NCBI GenBank assembly: GCA_022495995.1
Contig: JAFEMH010002497.1
Coordinates: forward strand, 156,501 to 220,500
Length of the DNA: 64,000 nucleotides
Source of the DNA: Adenophora triphylla var. japonica
Taxonomy: Eukaryota > Streptophyta > Magnoliopsida > Asterales > Campanulaceae
Direction of reading: 5' to 3'
This document shows positions 1 through 11,089 of this stretch, piece by piece. The translations under genes were made by a program, and so were the position numbers. A model generated the notes under the pieces. That model was not told where the DNA came from. It searched no databases and saw only the letters and a list, made by a program, of their open reading frames with translations. The first letter of the stretch is position 1. Each line of letters starts with the position of its first letter.

Positions 1-1897
1 TTCCCATATTGCTTTCCTTTAGGGTAGACATAATTTACTTGTCTTGCTTTACCCTTACCCTTAGCATGCTTCTCCTCGGGAATTTCTTTAGTTAGTTCTC
101 GAAATTCCTCATCCTTTTCACTCGAGGATGCACACTTCTCCTCTTCCTCGTATCCAAACCCTAGACCATCCTTAGTTCCAGGAGGAACTTGGAAGTCCAT
201 GATTTTATCCTTGGTGGATTGAGACTTGAGCCACGAATCAATAATCTTTTGGCGATCGTCGATTTGGGTTACCAAGTCATCATTCCCGAGTTAAGTGCAA
301 AGAACCTTAGTTTCAAGGATGCGGTTTTGATCAAAGAAGAGGAGTCATCTGCTTGATTTGGTCCTTAAGATTAGAAATTTTAGACCTCATCACGCTTTCT
401 CCGTCTTGCATGCATTAAGTTCATCATGAGCTAAGCTTAAGGCTTTCTTAAGATTTGAGAACCGATGGATCACCATTTCAGCTTTCCTCAACATCCTTTC
501 ATGTTCCATGGGAGAAACCTCTTCCACCACCTTTTTCAAAATTTTCTTCTTTGGAATAGTTTTTGAAGGTGGAGCATTTGTAGGAGGAAAATGGGACGTG
601 AATACGAGCAATTTCCTATCTTAATGCTAGGAGTAAGTTTGATATCATCATCCAATTTAAAATTTGGAAGTTTTGTAGAAACCTCCTTTTCTTCCATATC
701 TTGCAACTCGATCGACTCGTAATCCGATTCATCTAAGCATCCGCAACTAAGCGTAGATTAACCTCTTCGGTTTCATCATCACTTCCATCATCGAACTGCT
801 TCAATCCAAGTTGCTAATTCCTTGGAATTCTCTTCCTCCTCAAAGAACCATTCCCTTGCGACGAGAAAATTTCGCAGCAGAGAGGTTTTCTTTTTCATGT
901 ATTCATATTTAGGCCATGGACACTCGGATGCAAAGTGACCAGTTTTCTACAATTGTAGCAAACTAGATCACTCCTTTTCTTTGTATCTCCAAACTTTAGA
1001 AAACGTTGCAGAGGTTTGCCTTTTGAAAATGATTTTGTGAAAGGTTTTGAGGATTTTCTAAATTTTTGGAATCTTTTCACAAACATGGCAAAATCATCAT
1101 CATCCATCTCGATGAGTGATGAGGTTGATATGGAAGGATCAGCGGTTTGGTTGGATGTAGATGGTTTCTCCTCTTGTTCCACTACGGACATGGAAAGCGA
1201 TTTGGTTTTTCCTTCAATCTCTTCAATATGATTTAATTTTAATTCATAGACTCTAAGATTGGCGTACAAGTTACTTAACGACCAAGTACCCTTAACTTTG
1301 GAGTCTTCTAAAGAGGTAGCCTTATTTACCCATTTAGAACCTAAAGCGTATAGGAAAGTCATATTGATTTCCTTATCGGTTAAAGTTTTGCCAAGAGATC
1401 TACAAGCATTAACTACCTCAACATATCTGGCCGTAGGTTTGACGCAAGGTTTCGTTGGATTTTCTCGTTGAAGTTGTTGTATGATCTTTCAACAAAGATA
1501 TAATTTGGTTTCCATGCATTCATCATCACCTTCGAGGTAGCTCTCAATGACATCCCACATCTCGCTGCGGTTTTGAGGTACATCACTTTCGTAGAGTTGA
1601 TACGGGGAGGGTTCCAAAAATGATGTGCCTAGCCTTGTCGTCCAAGGCAACCAATCTCTTCTCTTCATCCGACCACTCTTCTTTTGGCTTTTTGACCTCT
1701 GGAATTGTTGCACCGGTGGTTGCATCTCGTGTTGGCCTTCATTGGAACTAACGGGCCATTGATCACGCACTCCACCAAGATTTCATCTATAGTTTCCAAA
1801 TGAATAAGCATTCGGCACTTCCAGATGTCAAAGTGGTCTTCGTCCAAGATTGGAATGAGTGAATAGTTAACGTAGTCATTGTCTTTGTGTTTGCCAT
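1..1897 (-). pseudogene. Copia gag, decayed and partial (Copia-A)
   Basis: Gag binds and packages the element RNA. Start ATG corresponds to plus 1895-1897, reading MANTK-like as in the second copy. Recognisable pieces lie on the minus strand at 1665-1890 (FDIWKCRML, LIHLETIDE), 1489-1770 (ESYLEGDD), 895-1362 (YANLRVYELKLNHIEE, SLIEMDDDDFAMFVKRF, zinc knuckle start CYNCRK) and 390-611 (VVEEVSPMEHERM). They fall in different frames, so several frameshifts have accumulated; the zinc knuckle is disrupted near 940-960. It is collinear with the better preserved copy at 3731-6070. Non-functional. Confidence 0.8.
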
Positions 1898-1950
1898 ATC
1901 GAATCGGCACACAAGTCGTTAAGCTTGAAAACAAAGTGGTTTTAAAATGT

Positions 1951-1965
1951 GTTAGCTCGATACCA
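1951..1965 (-). other. Primer binding site of Copia-A (initiator Met tRNA type)
   Basis: Two bases after the LTR end, the minus strand reads TGGTATCGAGCTAAC, a slightly decayed form of TGGTATCAGAGC, the common plant Copia site complementary to the 3' end of initiator methionine tRNA. The intact version is in the neighbouring copy at 3663. Confidence 0.75.
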
Positions 1966-1967
1966 CT

Positions 1968-3444
1968 TGTTGGTCCCAAAGGTGGAAACAAGGGTGAAAA
2001 TACAAATAGAGGGGGTGAATAGTCGTTTAAAATTTTTCGCCCTCTAATAAAAACTAAACCTCTTGCTTACAAAATCCTCTTGCAGCTGATAACAGATCGC
2101 AAGTGATGGTGTAAAATGCACAAATGGAATTATAGAGTGTAAAGCGGTTTTAGAGGCGGTTTGTAAAATGCGGTTTTGATATGCGGTTTTGGTAAGTGCA
2201 GTTTTACAAACGCGTGTGGTTTTGACTTTGTTAACTCCACACACTATTTCACAATAATGGATAACTAAATAAAGATCAAACAGAGACAAAGATAAATAAT
2301 TAGTAAGCACAAGAAATATAAATGCAGTAAGTAAGAACACGTTATTTGGAGTGGTTCAATCGATAAACGATCTACGTCCACTACCAAGATGGTTAGTCTT
2401 GGATTTCTAAGAGAGATTCTATATTAAGTATTGAGAGATTACAAAGTACAATAAAATCTTTTCTATGAAGAACAAATCCAAAACTATAACGAGTGTATCT
2501 CAAGTGTTTAATCTATGTGATTAGAACAAATGAGGTGTGTGTGTGAGAACAAGATCAAGGCTCTTTAAATCTGTGAGATGTAGAGCTCAATGATTCTTGA
2601 ATGTGTTAAGGCTTGATTTTCTGGCTAGGAATATTTCTTGAAGTATGAAGATGAAGATTCAAAGGGTTGAACAATTTCTAGGCAGAGCTTCAGCTTCTAT
2701 GAACACAGCACTTCTCAATTTTTCAAGCAAAATTCAAATGGTGAAGATTAGGGGTATTTATACCCAAGCATCAAGAAACTAGCCGTTGGATACAGCTGTT
2801 GTAAGGACAGTACTTGATGCAATCCTATTGGTCCACAAAGACCCACTTTTGTCCTTTGGTACTCGCCGCAGATAAAGCTGATCAGGCTCCAGCTGCAAGC
2901 AATGAGGTTAGGACACCTGTCACCTTTTCAAGATCCTTGCAGATCTTCTCTGACACTGAATCACGTGACAAAATTTGGTGGTTGACTTTTGATATTGCTG
3001 ACGTGGATTCCAACGGATAAAAGGTGGTTCACTTCAAGTAGCCAATCATTGGATGCGGTTGGTGAGACGTGGTTAGGAACATGCGGTTTTGCTACACCAG
3101 GAGGTTGCTTGGATGCGGTTGCATATGAACTACACAGATGCGGTTTAAGGGCGGTTGCATGCGGTTGGTTCAAAAGGCAGATTCAAGGTAGAACTACACT
3201 TGCGGTTTACAAGTGCGGTTCATAGGGCGCTTTTGAATACTGCTGGAACTGCAACCTTGCTTCCAATGAGTCTTGTGCCAGTCTTCAAGCCTAAATGTAA
3301 CCTATTCTATAAAATGGACTTAGCTAAAAAATTGAAGTCTAAGCTTCATTACATAGGGTCCTAAAGTCCTTAAAATAGACAGGAGGTTATGGTATCAATC
3401 AAATCTAATACAAAACAGGAGGGTTAAAACATGCATACCCAACA
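1968..3444 (-). repeat. LTR of Copia-A (5' LTR, 1477 bp)
   Basis: Begins TGTTGGGTATGC and ends GGGACCAACA on the minus strand. A TATA box (TATAAATA, plus coordinates 2755-2762) marks the promoter. The U3 upstream of it is crowded with AACCGC hexamers (plus-strand GCGGTT at about 3055-3215), and U5 has another cluster at 2134-2190. The U5 end matches 3450-3660 of the neighbouring copy. Confidence 0.85.
2755..2762 (-). promoter_or_regulatory. TATA box of the Copia-A LTR promoter
   Basis: The minus strand reads GGGTATAAATACCCC here, a consensus plant TATA box roughly 690 bp into the LTR. The downstream sequence has the normal U5 layout, ending in the LTR terminus and primer site. Confidence 0.6.
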
Positions 3445-3660
3445 CGCACTGAAAACTGCATTGCAAAATTGCACCTCTAAAACCGCTTTATAACTTTAAT
3501 ATTCCACTGTGCATTTTGCAACTCTACTTGCAGTTTCTTATTCACTGCAAGCGGTTTTGTAAGCCAAGAGGTTTAGTTTTAAAAGAGGGCGAAAAATTTG
3601 TAACAACTATTCACCCCCTCTAGCTGTTTTTCACCCTTGTTGCCACGTTTGGGACCAACA
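3445..3660 (+). repeat. LTR remnant of Copia-B (U5 end)
   Basis: Matches the U5 end of the Copia-A LTR in opposite orientation and ends GGGACCAACA directly before the primer site. Everything 5' of 3445 in this LTR has been displaced by Copia-A. The first five bases, CGCAC, would be one half of the target duplication. Confidence 0.85.
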
Positions 3661-3662
3661 AG

Positions 3663-3674
3663 TGGTATCAGAGC
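3663..3674 (+). other. Primer binding site of Copia-B (initiator Met tRNA)
   Basis: TGGTATCAGAGC, two bases after the LTR terminus. This is the classic plant Copia site pairing with initiator methionine tRNA. Confidence 0.9.
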
Positions 3675-3730
3675 AAACACATTTATAAAACCACAGTTTT
3701 TCAAGCTTAACAGCTTGTGTGTCAATTAAT

Positions 3731-6070
3731 ATGGCAAACTCAAAAACAATGACAACTGTTAACTATTCACACATTCTCATTTTGGACGTAGACCACTTCG
3801 ACATCTGGAAAGTCCGAATGCTTATTCATTTGGAGACTATTGATGAGATGCTGGTGGAATGCGTGACCAATGGCCCGTTCATTCCCATGAAGGCCAACAC
3901 CAATCCAACCACTAGTGCAAAAATTCCAGAAGTCCAAAAGCCAAAATCTGAGTGGTCTGATGAAGAGAAAAGATTAGGTGCCTTAGACAGTAAAGCAAGG
4001 CACATCATTTCTGGAACCCTTCCCGTATCAACCCTTCAAAAGGTGATGTATTCAATAACCGCAAAGCAGATGTGGGATGCCATATAGAGCTACCTCGAAG
4101 GTGACGATCTATGCAAGGAGAACAAATTATATGCTGTTGAAAGATCCTACAACAATTTCAACAGAAAATCCAACGAAACCTTGCGCCAGACCTACGATTG
4201 CTATGTTGAGGTAGTTAATGCATGTAGATCTCTCGGCAAAACTTTAACTGATAAAGAAGTCAATATGACTTTTCTAGCTGCTTTAGGTTTGAGATGGGTT
4301 AATAAAGACACTTCTCTACAAGATTCTAAAGTTTTGAATACTTGGTCATTAAGTAACTTGTATGCAAACCTTAGAGTCTATAAGCTTAAATTAAATCACA
4401 TTGAAGAGGTTGAAGGGAAAACCAAATCACTTTCCATGTCCGTCGTTGAACATGAGGAGAAACCAACCACATCCAATCAAACCGCTGAATCTTCCATATC
4501 AACCGCATCACTCATCGAAATGGATGATGATGATTTTGCCATGTTTGTGAAAAGATTTCAAAAATTTAGAAAATCTTCAAAACCTTTCACAAAATCATTT
4601 TCTAAAGGCAAACCTCCAGCAACTTTTTCCAAGTCTGTTGATACAAAGATAAAGGGTGATCTAGTTTGCTACAACTGTAGGAAACCTGGTCACTTTGCAT
4701 CTGAGTGTCCACAGCCAAGATTTGAATATATGAAAAAGAAAACCTCTCCTGCGAAATTTTCTCATCGCAAGGGAATGATTACTGAAGAGGAAGAGAATTC
4801 AAAGGAGTTAGCTACCTGGATTGAAACAGATTCTGATGAGGGAAGTGAAGATGAAACCAAAGAGGTTAATCTCTGCTTAGTTGCAGATGCTTCCGATGAT
4901 TCAGATGCTGAGTCAATCGAGTCGCTAGATATGGAGGATGAAGAGGTTTCTATAAAGATTTCCAAATTTAAATTGGATGATGATGTCAAACTTACTCCTA
5001 ATGTTAAGATAGGAAATTGTTCGTATTCACGTCCTATTTTTCCTCCTACAAATGCTCCACCTTCAAAAGTAATTCCAAAGAAGAAAATTTTGAAAAAGGT
5101 GGTGGAAGAAGTTTCTCCCATGGAACATGAAAGGATGTTCAAGGAAGCTAAAATGATGATCCAGAAATTTCAAAATGTTAAGAAAGCTTTAGCTTTAGCT
5201 CATGATGATATCTCTCAGTTGAATATGGAGAAAACTGTAATGAGGTTTGAAATTTCTAATCTTAAAGACCAAATTAAAAGTATGTCTCCTATTGCTGATC
5301 AAAACCGCATCCTAGAAACTAAGGTTGCTGCACTTCAACTTAGGAATGATGATTTGGTTGCCCAGAATCTCGACCTCCAAAAGGTCATTAATGGGTGGAC
5401 TAAGTCACAAGTCACCTTGGATCAAATTATAGATTCCCAAACGACCAGTGTTAAAGAAGGTCTGGAATTTCAAACAGGTGAAAAGGAGAAGTGTGCATCC
5501 TGTTGTAAAAAGGATGAGGAAATTTTGAAACTAACTAAAGAAATTCCTAAGGAGAAGCATGCTGTTTCTAAGGGTAAAGGACAGGAACAAAAGGCTCCAC
5601 TTAACTTCCATTATGTCTACCCAAAGAAACAGTTTGGGAAAAACTCTCAGATGAAAGGAAAAGATTCTGAGAATAAAACCGCAGAGGAGGTTTCTTATGC
5701 AGCTGACCGCACCTCTACTTCAACCGCATCTGGTGGAGTAGGTGGTGATGCCAACTGCAAGTCTGACCGCGCTTCTTCTTCGACCGCTCCTCCTGCTTTT
5801 AAAGGCAAGAAGAGCATTCCTAGAAAAACTACGGTCAAACCAAAGATACCTACCTTTGTCATGGCTAAAACCTATGTTCCCAAACCGCATGCTAATCCTG
5901 AGAAAAGTAAGGAGTTAGTAAAACCTCATGTAGCTCATAGCTTTCATAAATGTTCTGTGTGTGATGATTTAGGTCACAAGGCTGCAGAATGACTTTTGCG
6001 GTTCACATCCAATGCCAGGAAGAGTAAATCTCCTTCTGTCAAACAGGTGTGGGTCATTAAAGGTTGCTAA
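3731..6070 (+). pseudogene. Copia gag (Copia-B), two nonsense mutations
   Basis: One frame runs from ATG 3731 to TAA 6068-6070, about 780 codons, long for a Copia gag. It holds an N-terminal UBN2-type gag domain (FDIWKVRMLIHLETID; MWDAI...SYLEGDD), a zinc knuckle CYNCRKPGHFASEC (about 4668-4710), acidic stretches, a coiled coil (about 5090-5460), a basic Lys-rich tail, and the start of a second knuckle CSVCDDLGH. A TAG at 4085-4087 replaces a codon that is GAG (Glu) in Copia-A. A TGA at 5990-5992 sits exactly where the last Cys of the second knuckle belongs. The frame is otherwise open, so the copy is fairly young. Confidence 0.85.
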
Positions 6071-6107
6071 CCTCAGGACCCAAGGAATAATGAGGACCTT
6101 GTTTTAA

Positions 6108-7365
6108 ATGTTTATCTTTCAGGTCCTTTCCTTAATGGCTAGTCACTCCAAGGATAATGAATGGTATCTTGACAGTGGCTGCTCAAGACATATGACTGGA
6201 GATAGATCATTACTCGAAGATGTCATTGAAGCAAGTGGTCCATCTGTAACCTTTGGTGACAATAACAAAGGCAAGACCATTGGGTATGGTGTAATAAGGA
6301 GAGGAAACCTAACCATTGAGAAGGTTTCTCTTGTTGAAGGACTCAAGCACAACCTCCTTTCAATTTCTCAATTCTGCGACAAAGGAATGCTTTGCAACTT
6401 CACTTCTTCAAATTGCTTTATCAAAGATAGCATTTCCGGAGTCACCCTACTCACAGGGATTTGTAAGAGTAATATTTACATTATCGATCTAAATTCTGCA
6501 TGTAGTATTACCAATCTCTGTTTTGTAGCTAAAAATGTGAGCGAGAATAGTTGGCTATGGCACAAGCAGTTAAGCCACTTGAACTTCAAGTGTCTAGCAA
6601 AGATTGGAAGGGAAAACCTCGTTCGTGGTTTACCCAAAGTGGCTGACCACCATCCAGAGAAATGCAGTGCATGTCAACTTGGTAAACAAACCGCGTCGTC
6701 TTTCACCAGCAAGACCGCGCCCTCAACTGCAAGATGTTTACAACTGCTTCACATTGATTTGTTTGGACCCGTCACCACTGCCAGCATTAGGGGAAGTAGA
6801 TATACCTTAGTGGTGGTGGATGATTATTCAAGATATACATGGGTTGAGATGATGATTACTAAGGACGATTGCTATGAAATCTTAACCTCACTCTTTAGAC
6901 AGCTCCAGACTAAAAAAGAAGACGACATCATTAGCGTGAGATCAAAAAAATGGAACAAAATTAAAAAATAACGGTGTTGCTCAGTATTGTGATGACCATG
7001 GGATTGATCACAATTTCTCGACTGCTGGTGTTCCACAACATAATGGGGTTGTGGAAAGAAAGAATATGACGTTGATTGAGGCTGGAAAGACTATGATTTC
7101 TGAAGTAAAGCTACCTCAGTATTTTTGGGCTGAAGCAATCAATACAGCATGCTTCACTCAGAACCGCTCCCTCATCAACAAGACCTACAATAAGACTCCA
7201 TATGAGCTTTAGAGAGGAAGAACCACCAACATTGCTTTCTTCAAGATCTTCGGCTGTAAATGCTTTATCCTCTACAATGGAAGAGAAAATAGAGGTAAAT
7301 TCGGAGCCAAGGCTGATGAAGGTATCTTTGTTGGGTATGCTAAACATTTTTTCATTTTTTCAATA
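6108..7365 (+). pseudogene. Copia protease and integrase (Copia-B)
   Basis: The protease core YLDSGCSRHMTGD lies at about 6162-6200 with catalytic Asp-Ser-Gly at 6171-6179. The pre-integrase zinc segment follows (WLWHKQLSHLNF at about 6551; CSACQLGKQ). The integrase has its first catalytic Asp in HIDLFGP (6750-6770) and VVVDDYSRYTWV. The stretch that should carry the second Asp (about 6915-6975) is scrambled and A-rich, ending in a stop, after which homology resumes in another frame with the Glu motif NGVVERKN (about 7040-7064). A TAG at 7210-7212 is a further lesion, in the position of the Trp of a YELW motif. Inactive. Confidence 0.85.
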
Positions 7366-9010
7366 AAACTAGTTTAAAAATAGTTGAGTTTGTCCATGTT
7401 ACTTTTGATGAACATTCTCTCCTTGAGCCACATATGGCTCCAAATGTTGCTGATGATTTTGCTGAGCATAATGAAACAGGTGAAAGTTCTAAAACCGCAC
7501 CTGAACCTCAACCCCAAAATCCAGCACCCTCAACTAAAATTCCCTCAGACCAAAATTATCAAACCGCACCTGAAGTTCATTCTCCAGATGCAACCCCAAG
7601 GGAAGAAGTTGTTGAAAATTCACTCATCCAGCTTATTGAACCTCTTCGTCAACTTACATTCCATGACTTCGCAAAAGGATCTAATGATGTTCCAATTGAA
7701 GATCTTCAGCAAACCTCAGTCCAACCGGACCTACCCTTGGAGGTTAGAGAAGTCAGCAGTCACCCTCTCTCTAATGTAATTGGTGATCTGTATTCCGGTG
7801 TTCAAATAAGGAGATCGAACTATGACGATCATACTTCCTTGATATCTCAAATTGAACCTAAGAAGATTGATGAAGCACTCAAAGATTCCAGTTGGGTCAT
7901 TTCTATGCAAGAGGAACTCAACCAGTTCGAAAGATGCAAGGTTTGGACATTAGTGCCTAGACCTCAGGATCAAGGAGTGATAGGAACTAAGTGGGTGTTC
8001 AGGAATAAAATGGATGAGAATGGAAGCATCACCAGAAACAAAGCAAGGTTGGTTGCACAAGGATATAGGAAAGAAGAAGGAATTGACTACGACGAAACCT
8101 TTGCTCCAGTTGCAAGACTAGAAGCAATCAGAATGTTCCTTGCCTACGCCTCTTTCAAGAAGTTCAAGTTATATCAAATGGACGTGAAGAGTGCTTTCCT
8201 CAATGGCGAACTTCAAGAGACCTTGTTTGTTGCCCAACCGTCTGGATTTGAAGACTCCAAATTTCCAAATCATGTCTACAAACTCTAGAAAGCTTTGTAT
8301 GGACTTAAGCAAGCTCCAAGGGTATGGTATGAGACTCTATCTAAATTTTTACTATAAAAGGGCTTCAAACGTGGTAAAATTGATACAACTCTTTTCATTG
8401 CCAAATATAATAATCATTCCCTACTTGTTCAAGTATATGTTGATGATATTATTTTTGGTTCTACTAATGAGTTACTTTGTAAGCGTTTTGAGAGATAATG
8501 AAAAGCAAGTTTGAGATGAGCATGATGGGAGAATTAACATTCTTCCTCGGGCTTCAAATCATACAATGGGAAGAAGGAATCTTCCTCAGCCAAGCCAAAA
8601 ACACCAAGGAGTTGATAAAGAAGTTTGGACTAGAGAATGCAAAAGCATATGATACTCCAATAGCCACCGGAAATAAGCTAGATAAAGATCTAAAAGGTAA
8701 GAAGGTTGATCAAACCCTATATCGAGGTATGATTGGCTCATTAATTTATTTAACTGCTAGTAGGCCAGATATCATGTTTAGTGTCTGTGTATGTGCTCGC
8801 TATCAAGCAGATCCTAGAGAAGCACATTTAAGTGCAGTCAAGCGTATAATCCGCTATCTCTCTGGAACAAATAACCTTGGACTTTGGTATTACAAAGATT
8901 CAAATTTTGATCTCGTAGATTATTTAGATGCAGATTATGAAGCTTGCACTATTGACAGAAAAAGCACTAGTGGGACTTGTTATTTTCTTGAGAATAGACT
9001 AGTTGCTTGG
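7366..9010 (+). pseudogene. Copia reverse transcriptase and partial RNase H (Copia-B)
   Basis: A Pro-rich linker is followed by Copia [46 protein letters not shown] (about 8190) and the catalytic YVDD at 8436-8447. A TAG at 8286-8288 precedes KALYGLKQAP, another stop occurs near 8357, and a single-base loss near 8499 shifts frame before MKSKFEMSMMGELTFFLG. RNase H starts normally (DRKSTSGTCYFLENRLVAW) and is cut after the Trp codon ending at 9010, where TGTGATGTACCC of the next LTR begins. Confidence 0.85.
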
Positions 9011-9095
9011 TGTGATGTACCCGATTTCTTTGGCGCCCGACAAAACCTTTTTTTTGGAGGTTTGAAAAATCTTTATCGGACCTTGAAAAATCAAC

Positions 9096-9109
9096 GGAGT
9101 CGCCACGCC
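9096..9109 (-). promoter_or_regulatory. U5 motif GGCGTGGCGACTCC (Tat-D LTR)
   Basis: Minus strand reads GGCGTGGCGACTCC. The same motif recurs at 27081 (variant), 29231, 31285 (variant), 45272, 55456 (variant) and 63259 (variant), always near the U5 end, and contains the first ten bases of the Tat primer site, TGGCGACTCC. Confidence 0.6.
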
Positions 9110-9395
9110 ATTTTTAGTTTAAGGGGCCAAAACTTTGAAAAATGCCCAAAATTAGAGAAGTGAGTTCGGAGGTCACGTTACACTCCGGGAAGAATGTTTG
9201 GCGTTCACCCAGAATGCCTCGTACGACGAGTCTTCCTCACTTGAAACTTTTTGTGTCTGTGTTTTGAAAAAAAGGTTTGAGTAAAGGGGATTTTCTGGAA
9301 ATAAACTGAATCTGAGGGACTGAACTGGAAAAACAGTTTGAAAACAAGGACTAAACTGAAAATAACAGAAACTGGAAAACTGTTTGCAGATGATA

Positions 9396-9445
9396 ATGTC
9401 ATCCGCGTGGATGAGATTGTAGTGCAATCTTTTCCGCGCGGGCTA
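9396..9445. promoter_or_regulatory. Palindrome pair inside the Tat-D LTR
   Basis: Two imperfect palindromes, centred on ATCCGCGTGGAT (9396-9418) and TTCCGCGCGGG (9425-9445), are of the same sequence type as the pair upstream of the LTR TATA box and of the antisense genes. Confidence 0.55.
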
Positions 9446-10535
9446 ACCTGTAGTCTTAATTTTTTACAGTTTCTAAATTAGTCACTATAATTTCCAGAAA
9501 CTTAACTGGATTTACTGGACTTAACTGAAAATGTAACTGAAAACAGAAAACAAAGGAAATGTTTGGATTTTCGGCATCCATATTTTGTCCTCTCTTTCCC
9601 TAGACTTTGATTAGTGTTCATAAGTTATGAATCCAATTAATCAAGCCATCTCGGGGGTACATTAGGACTTGAAAATATGTCATTTGCAAAGGGGAAGGGG
9701 ATTTGACATGAAAGTAAATTGATGAACAAGGGATAGGTCAAGATGTATCAAATTTTAAAGGAAGATCTCTAAGGTGGTCACAAGAAGGACCATCCTTGAG
9801 ACCTATACTCAAGTGTATCTCATACATCTTGTGTGACCTAATTTGTGCAAGTCTAGATGATATTTATCCAAGGAAAGAATTCCAAGGTGAGCATCTTAGA
9901 CTAGGGAGGGGGATTTGCAAGAAAATAAAGATTATGGACCATTTGAAGTGGTCACCCATGGAGATGGACTCCAAGGTGACCATATTCTAGGTCAAGTGAA
10001 CAAGTATGGACTAGAAATGTAAAGAGGCATGAAAATAAAAATATGGACCATTAGAAGTGATCATCTATGGAGATGAACTCCAAGATGACCACATTTTAGG
10101 TCAAAAGAGCAAGTAACAAGTAAAGACTAGTTAATGTAAAGGGACAAGGGAAATACATAATTTAAAATGTGGACCCTTGTAGAGAATCATCCATGGAGAT
10201 GAACTCCATGGAGATCCTCTTGGATCCTAGGACAAAGGGGGGAGGGGAGATAAGCAACAAGTAAGTAAGTAAGACTACATCATTTAGGCATGGAATAAAT
10301 GTATGAATCAAGGAGGTTTGAGAAGGGAGAACATGGGTTTTACCAATGTTTCTTGGGCTTGTGTTTAGGGTTTGAAGGTTTCAAGGTTTAGGAGTGGTTT
10401 TGGGGTGGATTTGGTGTTGAATTTGGTGTGGAATTTGAGTGGTGAGAGTGTTGAGGGCTGTTTGAGAATGGATTTTGGCAGAGTAACAGTAGGATTTCGT
10501 AATTCTTGGCCTCTTTAAACTGAGGAGAAGGGCTG

Positions 10536-10613
10536 TATTTATATGTTAGCTGGGATGCAATCTTATCCGCGTGGATAAGATTGTAGGCACAATCTCATCC
10601 GCGCGGATGGGAT
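10536..10613 (-). promoter_or_regulatory. Tat-D LTR promoter: TATA box with two upstream palindromes
   Basis: On the minus strand, palindromes at 10613-10592 (core ATCCGCGCGGAT) and 10583-10558 (26 bp, core ATCCGCGTGGAT, arms CAATCTT/AAGATTG) precede ATATAAATACAGCC (TATA at 10543-10536) by 14 bp. An almost identical pair occurs at 16300-16355 before an internal gene. Confidence 0.65.
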
Positions 10614-10840
10614 CAGCAGCATGTCTGGTCCTGTGCAGAAAGCAGTTTTGGCTGTTTATTAAATAGTCAATATTCCTTTTTTATTGGAAACGACAAATTT
10701 CCAGCGAGGTCCTAGGCCACTTTCTCATACCTAAGAGGTCCTTCCTCATTCAAATTATCAAAATAATGTCCAAAATGCCCCTAAATGATTATAAATCACT
10801 AATTTAGGCTGACGAAACATTAACGACCCAGATTGGGGCA

Positions 10841-11089
10841 CTAAAAGTAGCCCCTCGATGACGGTACTTTCAGAGGAAGTGGGGTCGTCGACAAAAGTGA
10901 GGATCCCAATCTGGCAAACTTTTACCTAGATGAGTGAGGAGGTGATCGAGGCGGTCGGATGGCTGGACCCTTTTAAAGGATTCCTACGTATCCCAGGTGG
11001 CAATCAAGCCGCTCATAGTTCAGATCTTGAGGGGGAAAGGAGTGACCAAGGTGGTCAAACGAATAGACCTCCCCACCGCATTTTTGTTG
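10841..11089 (-). other. Polypurine tract and adjoining conserved block of Tat-D
   Basis: Minus strand next to the LTR reads ATCGAGGGGCTACTTTTAG, a polypurine-type second-strand primer. About 10860-10890 carries CGACGACCCCACTTCC, and 10950-11045 a CCTACGTATCCCAGGTGG block. The same two sequences stand beside the polypurine tract in TRG-1 (33446-33615) and TRG-2 (53605-53783). No gene seen. Confidence 0.65.

Larger units (their letters stand above)
1..3444 (-). mobile_element. Copia-A: Ty1/Copia retrotransposon, 5' part, cut by window edge
   Basis: Read on the minus strand, this runs from a complete LTR (3444 to 1968) through a primer site to a decayed gag that leaves the window at base 1. 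LTR ends are TGTTGG and CCAACA. It is the same family as the plus-strand copy starting at 3445: gag, primer site and LTR 3' end all match. The element interrupts the LTR of that second copy, so CGCAC at 3445-3449 is the expected one-sided target duplication; its partner lies off the left edge. A long gag and an LTR near 1.5 kb recall the SIRE/Maximus lineage, but that placement is tentative. Confidence 0.85.
3445..9010 (+). mobile_element. Copia-B: Ty1/Copia retrotransposon, truncated at both ends by insertions
   Basis: Runs from a 3' LTR remnant (3445-3660) through primer site, gag, protease, integrase and RT to the middle of RNase H. The left end is cut by Copia-A, which inserted into its LTR; the right end is cut at 9010 by the LTR of Tat-D. 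Coding order gag-PR-INT-RT-RH is diagnostic of Copia. The missing 3' end and 3' LTR should lie right of the window if Tat-D is a simple insertion. Several stops and frameshifts make it inactive. Confidence 0.9.
9011..10840 (-). repeat. 3' LTR of Tat-D (1830 bp)
   Basis: On the plus strand it begins TGTGATGTACCC and ends GATTGGGGCA; on the minus strand that is TG...CA. It abuts a polypurine tract at 10841. The promoter (TATAAATA at 10543-10536) has two palindromes with ATCCGCG cores just upstream; a second palindrome pair lies in the downstream half (9396-9445). Near the U5 end are the two motifs shared with the other Tat-like LTRs (9096-9109 and 9164-9192). The middle contains AACTGGA/CTGAAAA-rich and GAGATGGACTCCAAG-like degenerate repeats. 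Confidence 0.85.

Noticed and set aside
5090..5460. Coiled-coil part of Copia-B gag as an env-like gene
   Set aside because: It is in frame with gag, upstream of protease, and has no signal peptide or membrane segment.
1..6000. Interpretation as one segmental inverted duplication
   Set aside because: The LTR boundary at 3444 and collinear element structure are better explained by insertion of one Copia copy into another.
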